Under the pieces are notes generated by a model. The model was not told where the DNA came from and ran no database searches. It worked only from the letters and a program-made list of their open reading frames with translations. The position numbers were made by a program, and so were the translations under genes. A stretch of 64,000 bases of DNA, taken from positions 248,001 through 312,000 of the forward strand of contig NZ_QJJK01000003.1 of assembly GCF_003201475.1 (NCBI RefSeq). The letters run 5' to 3'. This DNA comes from Chelatococcus asaccharovorans. GTDB lineage: Bacteria > Pseudomonadota > Alphaproteobacteria > Rhizobiales > Beijerinckiaceae. Every line of letters starts with the position of its first letter. The first letter of the stretch is position 1. This document shows positions 36,649 through 47,914 of the stretch, in pieces.

Positions 36649-37719
36649 ATGACAGACCCGGTGTTCTTTCCGCGTATGGCAGAGCCGACCCTGGCGGAGC
36701 TCGCCGTATCGGCCGGCATCTCACTGCCGGAAGGCGTGCAGGCGGATTTGACGATTACGGGCGCCGCGTCCCTTGAATGGGCCGGACCGACTGAAGTCGC
36801 CTATATGGATAATCCGCGCTATGTCGACGCGCTGGCGGCCACGCATGCCGGCGCGTGCTTTGTATCGAAACGTTTTGCTGCCAAGGTTCCGGCCACGACG
36901 GTCGCCCTTGTGACCGCGGATCCCTATCGTGTCTTCGCTCAAGTCATGGCGAGCCTGTACCCGTCGGCGGTCCGTCCCCAGTCCACATTTGCGGCGGTTG
37001 GCATCTCTCCCGGCGCCTTCGTGCATCCTGGTGCGCATCTCGAACCGGGCGTGATCGTCGACCCCGGCGCGGTCATCGGCCCTGACGTCGAGATCGGCAG
37101 CGGCAGTGTCATCGGCGCCAACGCGGTCATCGGGCCCCAATGCCGGATTGGACGCGACGTGAGCATCGGCGCCAATGCGTCTGTGCTGAATGCGCTCATC
37201 GGCAACCGCGTGACCCTTCACGGCGGCGTGCGCATCGGGCAGGACGGTTTCGGCTTTGCAATGGGCCCCAAGGGGCACCTCAAGGTACCGCAGATCGGGC
37301 GGGTTATCATCCAGGACGACGTCGAGATCGGCGCCAACACCACCATCGATCGGGGCGCCAGCCGCGATACGGTGATCGGCGAAGGCACCAAGATCGATAA
37401 TCTCGTCCAGATCGGCCATAACGTGGTGATCGGCCGGCATTGCGTTATTGTCGCGCAAGTCGGTATCTCCGGCAGCACGACGATCGAGGATTTTGTGGCA
37501 CTCGGCGGGCAGGTCGGGGTGATCGGTCATGTCACGGTCGGCGCGGGTGCCCAGATCGCCGCGACGAGCAATGTCGCGAGTGATGTGCCGCGTGGCGGGC
37601 GCTGGGGCGGTACGCCGGCCAAGCCACTGCGGGATTGGTTCCGCGAGATCAAGACGATCGAAAAGCTTGCGTCCCATCGCGATACGGGCGACAGGGGCGA
37701 TGACGGCGCCGGACGTTGA
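36649..37719 (+). CDS. lpxD: UDP-3-O-acylglucosamine N-acyltransferase
   Basis: Adds the N-linked 3-hydroxyacyl chain in lipid A synthesis, using acyl-ACP. 356 residues: an N-terminal uridine-binding domain ([10 protein letters not shown]..., DNPRYVDAL) and a left-handed beta helix of hexapeptide repeats ([26 protein letters not shown] and onward). The likely catalytic His is in [12 protein letters not shown]. The C-terminal helices are present. It is first of the lpxD-fabZ-lpxA-lpxI-lpxB run. Confidence 0.96.
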   Translation: MTDPVFFPRMAEPTLAELAVSAGISLPEGVQADLTITGAASLEWAGPTEVAYMDNPRYVDALAATHAGACFVSKRFAAKVPATTVALVTADPYRVFAQVMASLYPSAVRPQSTFAAVGISPGAFVHPGAHLEPGVIVDPGAVIGPDVEIGSGSVIGANAVIGPQCRIGRDVSIGANASVLNALIGNRVTLHGGVRIGQDGFGFAMGPKGHLKVPQIGRVIIQDDVEIGANTTIDRGASRDTVIGEGTKIDNLVQIGHNVVIGRHCVIVAQVGISGSTTIEDFVALGGQVGVIGHVTVGAGAQIAATSNVASDVPRGGRWGGTPAKPLRDWFREIKTIEKLASHRDTGDRGDDGAGR

Positions 37720-37745
37720 ACTGGGCCAATAAGGAGAAAAGTTTC

Positions 37746-38210
37746 ATGAACGATGTGCCGGACAAGCTCGAAACCGCGGACATCCTGCAGATTCTGAGCT
37801 ATCTGCCGCATCGCTATCCCTTTCTTCTCGTCGACAGGATTATCGAGATGAAGGGCGATGAGTCATGTATCGGCATCAAGAACGTCACTTATAACGAGCC
37901 GCAGTTCGCCGGTCATTTCCCGACGCGGCCGATGTTTCCGGGCGTCTTCATGATCGAGGGTATGGCCCAGACGGCGGGGGCTCTGTGCGTCGCGTCCAAG
38001 CTGGCGCAGAAGGCGCGGCCGAAAGAGGTCTATTTCATGACCATCGACAAGGCCAAGTTTCGCAGGCCCGTCGGCCCCGGCGACACGGTCTATTACCACA
38101 TGAAGAAGATCAACAACCGCCGCAACATGTGGTGGTTCCGCGGCGAGGCGAAGGTTGACGGCGTGCTCGTCTGTGAGGCGGAAGTCAGCGCAATGCTGGT
38201 TGTAGAGTGA
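37746..38210 (+). CDS. fabZ: 3-hydroxyacyl-ACP dehydratase FabZ
   Basis: Dehydrates 3-hydroxyacyl-ACP in fatty-acid elongation, competing with LpxA/LpxD for the same pool, which explains the shared operon. 154 residues of the hot-dog fold with [13 protein letters not shown] (catalytic His) and [17 protein letters not shown] (catalytic Glu). ATG 37746 follows a textbook AAGGAG site; an earlier in-frame ATG has none. Confidence 0.97.
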   Translation: MNDVPDKLETADILQILSYLPHRYPFLLVDRIIEMKGDESCIGIKNVTYNEPQFAGHFPTRPMFPGVFMIEGMAQTAGALCVASKLAQKARPKEVYFMTIDKAKFRRPVGPGDTVYYHMKKINNRRNMWWFRGEAKVDGVLVCEAEVSAMLVVE

Positions 38211-38214
38211 GACG

Positions 38215-39015
38215 ATGAGTGACATTCATGCGACCGCCGTCGTAGAAGCCGGCGCGCGCCTTGGCGAAGGCGTGCGGATCGGTCCGTTCTCAATGGTGGG
38301 GTCGGAGGTCGTCCTCGGTGACGGCTGCGAGCTCGTCAGTCATGCGGTCGTCGCCGGGCGCACGACGATTGGCCCCCGGACGCGCATTTTTCCCTTTGCA
38401 TCCATCGGCCACCAGCCGCAGGATCTGAAATATCGTGGTGAGGCATCAACGCTGACCATCGGCAGCGACTGCCTGATCCGCGAGGGCGTGACGATCAATC
38501 CGGGCACCGAGGGCGGCGGGCTCGAGACGGTTGTAGGCAGCCATTGCGCGCTGCTTGCCAATTCCCATATCGGCCATGACTGCCGGGTCGGCGATCATGT
38601 CATCCTCTCCAACAACGTCATGCTGGCGGGGCATGTGACGCTCGGCGACTATGTCATCGTTGGCGGTGGTGCGGCGATCATCCAATTCGCCCGTGTCGGC
38701 TCCCACGCTTTTGTCGGCGGCCTGTCCGGCGTCGAGAACGATGTCATCCCCTATGGGATGGCGCTCGGCAATCGCGCCCATCTCGCCGGCCTCAATATTG
38801 TCGGTCTGCAGCGTCGCGGCTTTTCGCGGGAGGATATCCATAGCCTCCGGCGCGCCTATCGACTTCTCTTCGCGGCCGAAGGCACCCTGATGGAGCGCGT
38901 CGACGACGTGGCCGCGGAGTTCGACAAGCTTGCCGTCGTTCAGGAAATGCTCGATTTCATCCGGATCGGCGGAAAACGCGCCATATGCACGCCGCGTGAG
39001 GCGCGAGAGGCGTGA
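38215..39015 (+). CDS. lpxA: UDP-N-acetylglucosamine acyltransferase
   Basis: First committed step of lipid A: transfers 3-hydroxyacyl from ACP to UDP-GlcNAc. 266 residues, all left-handed beta helix then a C-terminal helical domain. Motifs: IHATAVVEAGARLGEGVRIG, QDLKYRGE, NSHIGHDCRVGDHV with the catalytic His, and GLQRRGFSREDIHSLRRAYR. It starts four bases after fabZ ends and overlaps lpxI. Confidence 0.97.
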   Translation: MSDIHATAVVEAGARLGEGVRIGPFSMVGSEVVLGDGCELVSHAVVAGRTTIGPRTRIFPFASIGHQPQDLKYRGEASTLTIGSDCLIREGVTINPGTEGGGLETVVGSHCALLANSHIGHDCRVGDHVILSNNVMLAGHVTLGDYVIVGGGAAIIQFARVGSHAFVGGLSGVENDVIPYGMALGNRAHLAGLNIVGLQRRGFSREDIHSLRRAYRLLFAAEGTLMERVDDVAAEFDKLAVVQEMLDFIRIGGKRAICTPREAREA

Positions 39016-39905
39016 GCGCCGCTGCGGCGCCGACCGATGACAAGGCGGCCGCAGAGGCCCCTGTAGTGCTCCTGGCTGGGGGCAGCGCACTCCCGGAGTT
39101 GCTCATCGCGGCCCTCGAACGCCGAGGCAGGGCCGTCAAGATCCTGGCTTTCCGTGGTTTTGCGGCGCGTGCGCTTGCCCGTCGCGCCGATCTGGTCATC
39201 GACCTCATCGACTACAAGCGGGCCTTGGCGGCGCTCAAGGCGTGGCAACCGTCAGAGATCGTGCTCGTGGGGACTGTCACGCGTCCGAAGCCGATCGCCT
39301 TCATGGGCGCGCTGTCCGCTTATCGCAATCGTGAGGAGATCGCCGCAATCCTCGGTTCCGGTGATGACGGACTGCTCGGCGGTGTCGTACGCGTCCTCGA
39401 GGAGGAGGGGTTCACCGTCGGCGGCATCGACCGGCTTGCGCCCGAGCTGCTCGCGCCGCAGGGCCAGCTTGGCGCGGTCGCCCCGGATTCCGAGAGCTGG
39501 TCGAGCATCGCCCGCGGTCTTGCCGTGCTGGATGCCCTGTCGCCCTTCGATGTCGGGCAGGCGGCCGTCATCTGCGCCCATTGGGTCGCAGCCATCGAGG
39601 GGCCGGAAGGCACGGACGCCATGTTGCGGCGTGTGCAGAGGCTGCGCCGGGGGCCGCGCCTCAGGGCAACCCATGGCGGGGTGCTGGTGAAGACCGCCAA
39701 GCGCGAGCAGGACCTCAGGGTCGACATGCCGACGATTGGCCCGAAGACGGTGATACGCGCGGCAGCGGCCGGCCTCCAGGGGATTGCTGTCGGCGCGGGA
39801 ACGACGTTGATCGTCGAGATCGAGCGCACAATCCATGAGGCCGATCGGCGCGGATTGTTCCTGTTCGGCGTCGATTTGGCGGGAAGCCCGCCACAAAGCC
39901 GTTGA
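39012..39905 (+). CDS. lpxI: UDP-2,3-diacylglucosamine pyrophosphatase LpxI
   Basis: Hydrolyses UDP-2,3-diacylglucosamine to lipid X, the alphaproteobacterial replacement for LpxH. 297 residues: N-terminal Rossmann-like domain (VLLAGGSALPELLIAALE) and the catalytic C-terminal domain with GVVRVLEEEGFTVGG, DVGQAAVICAHWVAAIEGPEGTD and VDMPTIGPKT. The start is GTG 39012, overlapping lpxA by four bases. Confidence 0.95.
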   Translation: MSAAAAPTDDKAAAEAPVVLLAGGSALPELLIAALERRGRAVKILAFRGFAARALARRADLVIDLIDYKRALAALKAWQPSEIVLVGTVTRPKPIAFMGALSAYRNREEIAAILGSGDDGLLGGVVRVLEEEGFTVGGIDRLAPELLAPQGQLGAVAPDSESWSSIARGLAVLDALSPFDVGQAAVICAHWVAAIEGPEGTDAMLRRVQRLRRGPRLRATHGGVLVKTAKREQDLRVDMPTIGPKTVIRAAAAGLQGIAVGAGTTLIVEIERTIHEADRRGLFLFGVDLAGSPPQSR

Positions 39906-39955
39906 CGATGGCGCGCGGACCTCTGCCACCCATCTCCTGCGATCGAGGAGAGGCC

Positions 39956-41131
39956 ATGCCCGCGCGGATAGTCGTGGTCGCCGGCGAGGAATCGGGCGAT
40001 CAGCTTGGCGCCAAGCTCATGCAGGCCCTCAAACGGCGCCTTTCGCCCGGCGGCGTCGTCTTCACGGGGGTTGGCGGCCGCGCCATGCAGGCCGAGGGGC
40101 TCGATAGCCTCTTTCCCATGGCCGATATCGCGGTGATGGGCTTCGCTGCGGTCATCGCCCGCCTGCCGACGCTGATCAACCGCATCAATATGACCGCCGC
40201 CGCCGTCATCGCGGAGCGGCCGGATATGCTGGTGATCATCGACAGTCCGGATTTCACGCACCGTGTCGCAAAGCGCGTCAGGGCGGCCAAGCCGGATCTC
40301 CCCATCGTCGATTATGTCAGTCCGACCGTCTGGGCCTGGCGGCCGGGCAGGGCGCGCAAGATGCGCGCCTATGTCGACCATGTGCTGGCCCTGCTGCCCT
40401 TCGAGCCGGCCGCGCATGAACGTCTCGGCGGCCCGCCCTGCACCTATGTCGGCCATCCCCTGGTCGAGCGTCTCGAAGACCTGCGCCCGGGACCGGGGGA
40501 GCGGCTCGAGCCACCCTATGAGGTCGAGTCGCCGACCGTTCTCGTTCTGCCGGGCAGCCGGCGCTCTGAGGTGACGCGCCTCATGCCTGTCCTGGGCGAG
40601 ACGGTCGCCGCCGTTTCCGCGACGCTCGATGGGCCTGTGAACTGGGTGCTGCCCGCGGTTCCCCATGTCGCACCGCTGATCGCGCAGGGGTTGGCATCCT
40701 GGCCCGTCAAACCGAGGATTGTCATGGGCGAGGAGGCGAAATATGCGGCCTTCCGCTCCGCGACGGCCGCGCTTGCCGCGTCCGGAACCGTCACGCTCGA
40801 ACTCGCGCTGGCGCGCGTGCCGATGGTCGTCGGCTACAAGGTCTCGCGGCTCGAGGAAGAGGTGCGCCATTTCATCATCGCGAAACATGCAAGCCTGCCC
40901 AACATCATTCTCGACGCGCGCGTGGTGCCGGAATTCCTCCAGCGGGACTGCACGGCGAGCAATCTCGCGGGGTCATTGCTGCCGCTGATCGCCGCGACGC
41001 CGGCGCGCGCCGCACAGCTTGCTGCCTTCGATCGCGTGGCGGCGGCGATGAGCATCGGCGCGGACAAGCCAAGCGACAGGGCGGCTGCCGTCGTGGCCGA
41101 TCTGCTTCACGCGCGCAAACCCATCGGTTGA
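39956..41131 (+). CDS. lpxB: Lipid-A-disaccharide synthase
   Basis: Family GT19 glycosyltransferase joining UDP-diacylglucosamine and lipid X at the inner membrane. 391 residues: VVAGEESGDQLGAKLM at the N-terminus, GVGGRAMQAEG, DSPDFTHRVAKRVR, YVSPTVWAWRPGRARKM, VGHPLVERL, LPGSRRSEV, and a C-terminal ASGTVTLELAL nucleotide-site block. ATG 39956 has the strong GAGGAGAGG site; TTG 39902 or ATG 39908 would add an unconserved leader overlapping lpxI. Last of its operon; convergent with gltA. Confidence 0.96.
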   Translation: MPARIVVVAGEESGDQLGAKLMQALKRRLSPGGVVFTGVGGRAMQAEGLDSLFPMADIAVMGFAAVIARLPTLINRINMTAAAVIAERPDMLVIIDSPDFTHRVAKRVRAAKPDLPIVDYVSPTVWAWRPGRARKMRAYVDHVLALLPFEPAAHERLGGPPCTYVGHPLVERLEDLRPGPGERLEPPYEVESPTVLVLPGSRRSEVTRLMPVLGETVAAVSATLDGPVNWVLPAVPHVAPLIAQGLASWPVKPRIVMGEEAKYAAFRSATAALAASGTVTLELALARVPMVVGYKVSRLEEEVRHFIIAKHASLPNIILDARVVPEFLQRDCTASNLAGSLLPLIAATPARAAQLAAFDRVAAAMSIGADKPSDRAAAVVADLLHARKPIG

Positions 41132-41221
41132 GCAACTGAGGCGCTCATTCTGGGGCCTCGCCTCAGCGAGGAGGCCGGAACGACCCCGCGATTGCGCGGG
41201 AAATCACGACGTTCCAAGACA

Positions 41222-41250
41222 CAAAAAAAGGGGCCCCAGGGCCCCTTTTT
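41222..41250. terminator. Bidirectional terminator between lpxB and gltA
   Basis: A-run, GGGGCCC, CAG loop, GGGCCCC, T-run. It is symmetric, so it can stop transcripts from both convergent genes. Confidence 0.9.
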
Positions 41251-41270
41251 CGTGCGACCTAAAATGTCCG

Positions 41271-42563
41271 TCAGGACCGCTGCGCCATGGGCAGATAATC
41301 GCGCTCCGGCGCGCCGATATAGAGCTGACGCGGGCGGCCGATCTTCTGGGACGGATCCTCGATCATTTCCTTCCACTGGGCGATCCAGCCGACGGTGCGG
41401 GCGAGGGCGAAGAGCACGGTGAACATCGACACCGGGAAGCCGAGCGCCTTCAGCGTGATACCGGAGTAGAAGTCGATATTCGGATAGAGCTTCTTCTCGA
41501 TGAAATATTCATCGTGCAGCGCGATACGCTCCAGCTCGAGGGCGACGTCGAGCAGCGGATCGTCCTTGATGCCGAGCTCGTTGAGAACCTCGTGCGTCGT
41601 CCGCTGCATGATCTTGGCACGCGGATCGTAGTTCTTGTAGACGCGGTGGCCGAAGCCCATGAGACGGAACGGGTCGTTCTTGTCCTTGGCCTTGGCGATA
41701 TATTGCGGAATGCGATCCGGCGTGCCGATCTCGGCGAGCATCTTGAGGGCGGCTTCGTTGGCGCCACCATGGGCCGGGCCCCACAGGCAGGCGATGCCGG
41801 CCGCGATACAGGCAAAGGGATTGGCGCCCGACGAACCGGCGAGGCGCACGGTCGATGTCGATGCGTTCTGCTCGTGGTCGGCGTGCAGGATGAAGATGCG
41901 ATCGAGCGCGCGGGCAAGCACCGGATTGACCACATATTCCTCGCAGGGGACGCCGAAGCACATGCGCAGGAAATTGGAGGTGTAGTCGAGATCGTTCTTC
42001 GGATACACGAACGGCTGGCCAACCGAGTATTTATAGGCCATGGCCGCCAGCGTCGGCATCTTGGCGATCATCCGCATGGACGCGATCATGCGCTGCTGCG
42101 GATCCGAGATGTCCGTCGAGTCATGGTAGAAGGCAGAGAGTGCGCCGACCGAGGCGACCATCACCGCCATCGGATGCGCGTCGCGGCGAAAGCCCTGGAA
42201 AAAGCGGTTCATCTGATCGTGAACCATGGTGTGGCGGGTCACGACATAGTCGAATTCCGCCTTCTGGCTTGCCGTCGGCAGTTCCCCGTAGAGCAGGAGA
42301 TAGCAGGTCTCCAGGAAGTCGCCATGCTCGGCGAGCTGCTCGATCGGGTAGCCACGGTAAAGGAGGATGCCTTCATCGCCATCGATATAGGTAATGGCGG
42401 ATTCGCAGCTCGCCGTAGAGGAGAAGCCCGGATCGTAGGTGAACATCCCGCTATGCTTGTACAAGGCACCGATATCGGCGACGCTCGGGCCTATCGTGCC
42501 TTCCTTGACCGGAAGATCGATGCCCTTGCCGTCCACAGTCAAGGTGATTGCCTTGTCGCTCAT
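41271..42563 (-). CDS. gltA: Citrate synthase (type II)
   Basis: Condenses acetyl-CoA and oxaloacetate at the entry of the TCA cycle. 429 residues, hexameric NADH-sensitive type. Landmarks: an N-terminal small domain ([15 protein letters not shown]), [31 protein letters not shown], a catalytic His in [18 protein letters not shown]-like [14 protein letters not shown], and [14 protein letters not shown]. The start MSDKAITL at 42563 has an AAGGAT site. A tandem operator-like repeat lies about 60-100 bases upstream. Confidence 0.97.
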   Translation of the reverse strand: MSDKAITLTVDGKGIDLPVKEGTIGPSVADIGALYKHSGMFTYDPGFSSTASCESAITYIDGDEGILLYRGYPIEQLAEHGDFLETCYLLLYGELPTASQKAEFDYVVTRHTMVHDQMNRFFQGFRRDAHPMAVMVASVGALSAFYHDSTDISDPQQRMIASMRMIAKMPTLAAMAYKYSVGQPFVYPKNDLDYTSNFLRMCFGVPCEEYVVNPVLARALDRIFILHADHEQNASTSTVRLAGSSGANPFACIAAGIACLWGPAHGGANEAALKMLAEIGTPDRIPQYIAKAKDKNDPFRLMGFGHRVYKNYDPRAKIMQRTTHEVLNELGIKDDPLLDVALELERIALHDEYFIEKKLYPNIDFYSGITLKALGFPVSMFTVLFALARTVGWIAQWKEMIEDPSQKIGRPRQLYIGAPERDYLPMAQRS

Positions 42564-42958
42564 GGATATATCCTTCTGCTCAGACGCAGCGAAGCCGTCA
42601 CCGCCAGACCGCATTCATGGGCTTGGAGAGACTTGTCCAAACTTTGGAGAGACGTGTCCAAACGCAGAAATGTGATCGATCCCATCAAGCGAGGGCAGGA
42701 GATGTCGTGACATGTGACGATCACGTTCAATGTCATGCCCTTGCTGATGAAAATCATAGAAGCTCAACGGCAATGAATGGCGAACCGGTGAGGACCCACC
42801 TCGGTGGGCTGCCGGCCCGTCGCGGATCTGCCATTGACCCTGTGAGACAACAAGTCACGCAAAATCAATGGCTTGATGCCAGTATCCATCGAGATCCCAG
42901 CCCGCCCCGACCATGCATCTAGCCCATCCACGAGCATCGTTCAAGCTACTGAAATGCC
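42564..42958. other. gltX-gltA intergenic region
   Basis: About 395 bases upstream of gltA and downstream of gltX. It holds the 21-bp tandem repeat (42623-42663) and a dyad, TGACAT (42708) with ATGTCA (42730). No gene is supported; this is probably the regulated gltA promoter region. Confidence 0.55.
42623..42663. promoter_or_regulatory. Tandem operator-like repeat upstream of gltA
   Basis: TTGGAGAGACTTGTCCAAAC and TTGGAGAGACGTGTCCAAAC, offset by 21 bases (two helical turns). Each unit has the dyad TTGGA-N8-TCCAA. Confidence 0.6.
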
Positions 42959-44380
42959 TCATGGGAGCTGATCGCGGATACGGCCTAAACTTTCATCACG
43001 TCCGAGGACCGTCATGACGTCGAAGAGGCCCGGCGAGGTCCCGCGGCCGGTCAGGGCCGCGCGCAGGGGCTGCGCCAATTGGCCGAGCTTGAGCCCTGCT
43101 TCGGTCGCGGTCGCCCGCACCGCGGCCTCGGTCGCCGTGTTGCTCCAGTCATTGATCCCTTCAAGGGCGGGGAGCACCAGTGCAAGCCGTTCACGGCCCT
43201 CCGCATTGAGAAGGGCTGTCGCCTTGTCATCGCAGGCCAGAGGCCGCGATGCATAGAGAAATGACGCGCTATCAAGGAGTTCGACGAGAGTCTTGGCACG
43301 CTCCTTGAGGCCGGGCATGGCCGCCAGGAGCTTTTCACGCAGGTGCGGCGGCAGTGTTGGCCCGAGGCCGCGCGCCGGCCCGAGCTCCGGCAGGATATCT
43401 TCCAGGGCGCGCACCAGCGCCTCGTCATCGGCGTTCCGCATATAGTGGCCGTTGAGGTTCTCGAGCTTCGCAAAGTCGAAGCGGGCGGGAGAGCGCCCGA
43501 TGGAGCCGAGATCGAAGGCTGCGATCATCTCGTCGGTCGAAAAGAACTCCTGATCGCCGTGGCTCCAGCCGAGGCGCACCAGATAGTTGCGGAGCGCCGC
43601 CGGGAGATAGCCCATGGAACGATAGGCATCGATGCCCAGCGCGCCGTGGCGCTTCGAGAGCTTCGCACCATCCGGCCCGTGGATCAGCGGAATATGCGCC
43701 ATGACGGGCACATCCCAGCCCAGAGCATCGTAGATCTGCTTCTGCCGGGCGGCATTCGTCAGATGGTCGTCGCCACGGATGATATGGGTGACGCCCATGT
43801 CGTGATCATCGACGATGACGGCAAGCATATAGGTCGGCGTGCCATCCGAACGCAGCAGGACGAGATCATCGAGGTCCTTGTTCTGCCACGTGACCCGGCC
43901 CTGCACCTGGTCGTCGATCACGGTCTCGCCCTCGGTCGGCGCGCGCAGGCGGATCACCGGCTTCACGCCGGCCGGCGCATCCGCGGCCGGCCGGTCGCGC
44001 CAGCGCCCGTCATAGCGCAGCGGCCGGCCCTCGCGCCGCGCCTCCTCGCGCATCGCCTCCAGCTCCTGGGGGGTGGCATAGCAATAATAGGCGCGCCCGC
44101 GTGCAAGCAGATCCTCGGCCACCTCGCGATGCCGGTCGGCGCGGGCGAACTGGTGGATGGCGTCGCCATCCCAATCAAGCCCCAGCCAGCTCAAACCGTC
44201 GAGGATGGCGGCGATAGCCGCATCCGTCGAGCGTTCGCGATCGGTATCCTCGATTCTCAGCAGCATCTTGCCGCCGTAACGGCGGGCGTAGAGCCAGTTG
44301 AACAAGGCCGTGCGGGCGCCGCCAATATGCAGGAAGCCTGTCGGCGAAGGCGCGAAACGCGTAACGACGGTTCCGGTCAT
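42959..44380 (-). CDS. gltX: Glutamyl-tRNA synthetase
   Basis: Charges tRNA-Glu (and possibly tRNA-Gln, since many alphaproteobacteria use the amidotransferase route). 473 residues, class [21 protein letters not shown] carries the HIGH-type motif, [10 protein letters not shown] follows, and [12 protein letters not shown] is the KMSKS motif. The C-terminal anticodon-binding helices are full length. The start MTGTVVTRF at 44380 is the conserved one; a GTG/ATG further up would add 16 residues. Confidence 0.95.
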   Translation of the reverse strand: MTGTVVTRFAPSPTGFLHIGGARTALFNWLYARRYGGKMLLRIEDTDRERSTDAAIAAILDGLSWLGLDWDGDAIHQFARADRHREVAEDLLARGRAYYCYATPQELEAMREEARREGRPLRYDGRWRDRPAADAPAGVKPVIRLRAPTEGETVIDDQVQGRVTWQNKDLDDLVLLRSDGTPTYMLAVIVDDHDMGVTHIIRGDDHLTNAARQKQIYDALGWDVPVMAHIPLIHGPDGAKLSKRHGALGIDAYRSMGYLPAALRNYLVRLGWSHGDQEFFSTDEMIAAFDLGSIGRSPARFDFAKLENLNGHYMRNADDEALVRALEDILPELGPARGLGPTLPPHLREKLLAAMPGLKERAKTLVELLDSASFLYASRPLACDDKATALLNAEGRERLALVLPALEGINDWSNTATEAAVRATATEAGLKLGQLAQPLRAALTGRGTSPGLFDVMTVLGRDESLGRIRDQLP

Positions 44381-44759
44381 CTCAGATATGTGCTCTCTTG
44401 TGCCAAAGCGATGATCGTGGCTGACCAAGGCGGCTTCCGCTCACGGTCGGGCGTCGTTTAGCATGATGCTCGGCTGGGGGTAAGAAGCTCTTTCCAGGCA
44501 ACCGACGCTGCGGCCATCGTCTGGTGTTCGTCGGGTCGCTGCCGGCACAAGCTGTGATCAAGACGGCGTCCCTGGCTATATGTTTCGCGTTCCGGCGCTT
44601 TCAAGGCCGCGACAAGTCTCGTCCGGCCTGGCCAAAATCATTGTTCGTCCCACGCATTCAGCCATTTCCGCATTCCCCCATTTCAGCGTTCCTGCGTTTT
44701 CATCCCTTTCCATTGAACCCAGGCCTTTTCCTGGCCCTCTGTGAATTGCCGTTGCCCGC
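44381..44759. other. gltX-comEC divergent intergenic region
   Basis: About 380 bases between divergent genes. The section 44650-44715 is a pyrimidine-rich tract on the plus strand (repeated CATTTCC/CGTTCC-like units). No gene and no clear promoter. Confidence 0.4.
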
Positions 44760-47099
44760 ATGGCCCGTCAGAAACCTCGCGCCATCGTCGTCGCCGATCA
44801 CGGCAGGCCGCAGCGCCCTGCCATCGGCGGAGCCATCGCGGGATGGGGGGGCCTGGTCCTTGGCGACGCAGGTCGCGGCCTGCGGCATCTCATCGCCGTC
44901 GAGGCCGAGCGTCGCCGGACCTTCCTCTGGCTGCCCGTTGCCTTCGGTAGCGGCATCGTCCTGTACTTCTTGGCCGACGCGGAGCCGTCCCTGTGGCCGC
45001 CGCTGGCCGGAGCGCTCCTGGCGGCCCTGGCGGCGATCATCGCCCGCCGGCATCGCCACGCTCTCGGCGTGGCGGTCGCCATCGCGGCCGTTATGGCCGG
45101 CTTTGCCGCCGCGACATGGCGAACCCGCACAGTCACAACGCCGGTGCTCGCCCGACCGATGATCGCCAAACTGAGCGGGCTTGTGCTCGGCGTCGACGAG
45201 CGGCCGGCCGGGCCGCGGATCGTGGTGCGTGTGGCAAGCTTCGGCGGGCTCGATGCAAGCTTGCGTCCCGCCCATGTCCGGGTCTCCCTGCGGCCGGGCG
45301 CAAGTGTCAAGCCGGGAGACTTCATCGAGGCGACCGCCCGCCTCCTGCCGCCGCCGACGGCGGCGCGCCCGGGCGGCTATGATTTCGCGCGGGATGCCTT
45401 CTTTGCCGAGCTCGGCGCCGTGGGTTCGCTCGTCGGCAAGATCACGATCCGGGCGCCACCGGAAGAGCCGGATGCCTGGACTGCGCTCACCATCGCCAAT
45501 GACAGGGCGCGCAATGCCCTGACGCAGCGCATCGCGAATGCCTATGGCGGGCAGGAGGGCGCGCTGGCGGCCGCACTCGTGACGGGCAAGCGCGGCCTCA
45601 TCACCGAAGAGGCCAACGACGCCATGCGCGCCGCGGGCATTTATCACATCGTGTCTATTTCCGGCCTCCATATGGCCCTCGCGGCGGGCAGCCTCTTCTG
45701 GGCGGCCCGGGCTCTGCTCGCGCTGTGGCCCGCGATCGCACTCGCCTGGCCGGTCAAGAAGATCGCCGCCGGTGTCGGCATGGCGGGCGCCACCGGCTAT
45801 TGCCTGTTCTCGGGCGCGGAGGTCGCCACGCAGCGCTCGCTCGTCATGACCCTTATCATGATGGGCGCGATCCTGATCGACCGGCCGGCGCTCTCCATGC
45901 GCAACCTCGCGCTGTCCGCGCTGGTCTGCCTGATCCTGCGCCCCGAGGCGCTGCTCGGCCCGAGCTTCCAGATGTCCTTCGCGGCCGTCGCCGGCATGAT
46001 CGCCTTTTCGGTGAAGCCCTCGGGGCGCCTCGTGGGGGCGGGCGCGCCGTCCTCAGGCGCTTTGGGGTGGCTGCGCGCCGGGGCGCGCTGGGCTTACCTG
46101 CTCATCACCACCACGACGGTCGCAACCGTCGCCACGGCCCCCTTCAGCGCCTATCATTTTCAGACATTCAACCCGTTCGGTCTGTTCGGCAACGCCATGG
46201 CCCTGCCGTTGATCGAGCTCGCGGTGATGCCGCTCTCCGTGCTCGGTGTCTTCGCGTCCTTCTTCGAGCTCGACCGCCCGATCTGGTGGCTGATCGGCCA
46301 GGCCACCGTGCCGGTGCTGGCCTCGGCGCGCGCCGTCGCCGAACTCGAACGCTCGCGGGTTATCGTACCGGCCTTTGGCGTCGGTGCCCTCAGCCTGATG
46401 GTCGTCGCCATCCTGTGGGCGACGCTCTGGAGCACGGTCCTGCGCTGGCTTGCGCTCCTGCCGGCCGCAGTCGGTATCGCCATGGCCTATGACCTAACGC
46501 CACCCGACATCTATATCGACCGTGGCGCGAGCGGCCTTGCCATGCGCGCTGCCGACGGCCGGCTCGTCATCCTCGGCAAACCATCGGGCTTCGTGCTCGA
46601 GCAGTGGCTGCGCGCCGATGGGGACGGCCGTGCGCCCGCGGATCCATCCCTGCGCAGCGGGGCGCGCTGCGACCGGCTTGGCTGTACGGGCCGCCTCCAA
46701 GGCGGACAAACGATTGCCCTTGTCCGCGACAAACGTGCATTTCCCGAGGATTGCGCCCGCGCCGACGTCATCGTCAGTCCGCTGCCGGCACCGCCAAACT
46801 GCAAGGCGCCAACGGTCATCGACCGAAGGACACTCGACCGCAGCGGCGCGATAACCCTCGCACGCAGCCCGCACGACATGGGCCTTCACCCGGTCCATGC
46901 GCTCCCCGCCGCATCGCGGCCCTGGATCGTCGGCGGCAGACCGCAACAGCCGCACGCGTCGGTCGGTCCGCCCCGAACCGCGACACCACCCGTCACCACG
47001 GCGCCATCGAGCAGCCAGACGACCGATCCGCTCGACGCGGTCCAGGATGCGATGGATGAAGACGGGGGGAGGGAACTCAATAACGACGCAGAAGACTGA
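44760..47099 (+). CDS. comEC: ComEC/Rec2-type DNA-uptake channel protein
   Basis: Polytopic inner-membrane protein expected to form the channel that takes up single-stranded DNA in natural transformation. 779 residues: N-terminal membrane segment (about 55-125), a DUF4131/OB-like region (about 130-250), then the competence domain with about eight helices (from [29 protein letters not shown], the hallmark ISGLHM). The C-terminal 220 residues lack an HxHxDH metallo-beta-lactamase motif and end in a Pro/Thr/Asp-rich tail. It overlaps the lexA 3' end by 23 bases, tail to tail. Confidence 0.92.
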   Translation: MARQKPRAIVVADHGRPQRPAIGGAIAGWGGLVLGDAGRGLRHLIAVEAERRRTFLWLPVAFGSGIVLYFLADAEPSLWPPLAGALLAALAAIIARRHRHALGVAVAIAAVMAGFAAATWRTRTVTTPVLARPMIAKLSGLVLGVDERPAGPRIVVRVASFGGLDASLRPAHVRVSLRPGASVKPGDFIEATARLLPPPTAARPGGYDFARDAFFAELGAVGSLVGKITIRAPPEEPDAWTALTIANDRARNALTQRIANAYGGQEGALAAALVTGKRGLITEEANDAMRAAGIYHIVSISGLHMALAAGSLFWAARALLALWPAIALAWPVKKIAAGVGMAGATGYCLFSGAEVATQRSLVMTLIMMGAILIDRPALSMRNLALSALVCLILRPEALLGPSFQMSFAAVAGMIAFSVKPSGRLVGAGAPSSGALGWLRAGARWAYLLITTTTVATVATAPFSAYHFQTFNPFGLFGNAMALPLIELAVMPLSVLGVFASFFELDRPIWWLIGQATVPVLASARAVAELERSRVIVPAFGVGALSLMVVAILWATLWSTVLRWLALLPAAVGIAMAYDLTPPDIYIDRGASGLAMRAADGRLVILGKPSGFVLEQWLRADGDGRAPADPSLRSGARCDRLGCTGRLQGGQTIALVRDKRAFPEDCARADVIVSPLPAPPNCKAPTVIDRRTLDRSGAITLARSPHDMGLHPVHALPAASRPWIVGGRPQQPHASVGPPRTATPPVTTAPSSSQTTDPLDAVQDAMDEDGGRELNNDAED

Positions 47100-47778
47100 C
47101 GAGCTTGCCCTGGATGCGGACCCGGTCAGGGCCGAGAACCCGCGTCTCATAGGCCGGATTGGCGGCTTCGAGCGCGATCGAGGAGCCGCGACGGCGCAGC
47201 CGCTTCAAAGTCGCTTCCTCGTCATCGATGAGCGCAACGATAATATCGCCGGTCTCCGCCATCTCCTGGCGACGGATGACGACCGTATCGCCGTCGAGAA
47301 TGCCGGCCTCGATCATGGAATCGCCGCGCACCTCCAGCGCGAAATGCTCACCCGCGCTGAGCATTTCGACCGGAATGGCGAGAGTATTGCTGCGTGACTG
47401 AATGGCCGAGATCGGGGTGCCTGCCGCGATGCGCCCCATCACCGGCACGGAGATCGTCTTCGGCAGCTCGGCCTCGGACGCAGGAGGAAGATTGCGGACG
47501 CGGCCGAGGCCACCTTCCACCACGCTCGGGTTGAACTTTCCGCGCGGGGAAGCCCCCATGATCGTGTCTGGGAGCTTGATCACCTCGAGCGCGCGCGCCC
47601 GGTTGGGAAGGCGGCGAATGAAACCCCGCTCCTCAAGCGCGATGATGAGGCGGTGAATGCCGGATTTCGATTTGAGATCAAGGGCCTCCTTCATCTCATC
47701 GAATGACGGTGGCACGCTCGTTTCCCTCAGCCGCTCGTGGATGAAGCGGAGGAGCTCATTCTGCTTACGCGTCAGCAT
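47077..47778 (-). CDS. lexA: LexA repressor
   Basis: SOS repressor and autoprotease. 233 residues. The N-terminal winged helix ([42 protein letters not shown]) binds the operator. The cleavage site is Ala119-Gly120 in GRIAAGTP, and the catalytic dyad is Ser154 (GDSM) and Lys192 (ATLKRL). The linker is longer than in E. coli (202 residues), as is common in alphaproteobacteria. A GTTC-N7-GTTC box upstream at 47915 supports self-regulation. Confidence 0.98.
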   Translation of the reverse strand: MLTRKQNELLRFIHERLRETSVPPSFDEMKEALDLKSKSGIHRLIIALEERGFIRRLPNRARALEVIKLPDTIMGASPRGKFNPSVVEGGLGRVRNLPPASEAELPKTISVPVMGRIAAGTPISAIQSRSNTLAIPVEMLSAGEHFALEVRGDSMIEAGILDGDTVVIRRQEMAETGDIIVALIDDEEATLKRLRRRGSSIALEAANPAYETRVLGPDRVRIQGKLVSLLRRY

Positions 47779-47914
47779 GTCGTCATCACTCCGCCTTTTC
47801 GTTTGCCCGCTTTCAACACGACCAAGCGCCGGGATCGATCAGTTTCGAGAAGCAAATGCCCCATTGATGCAGAGTGCAGCTGAATCAGGAAACAAATCAT
47901 GAACGACGATAGCC

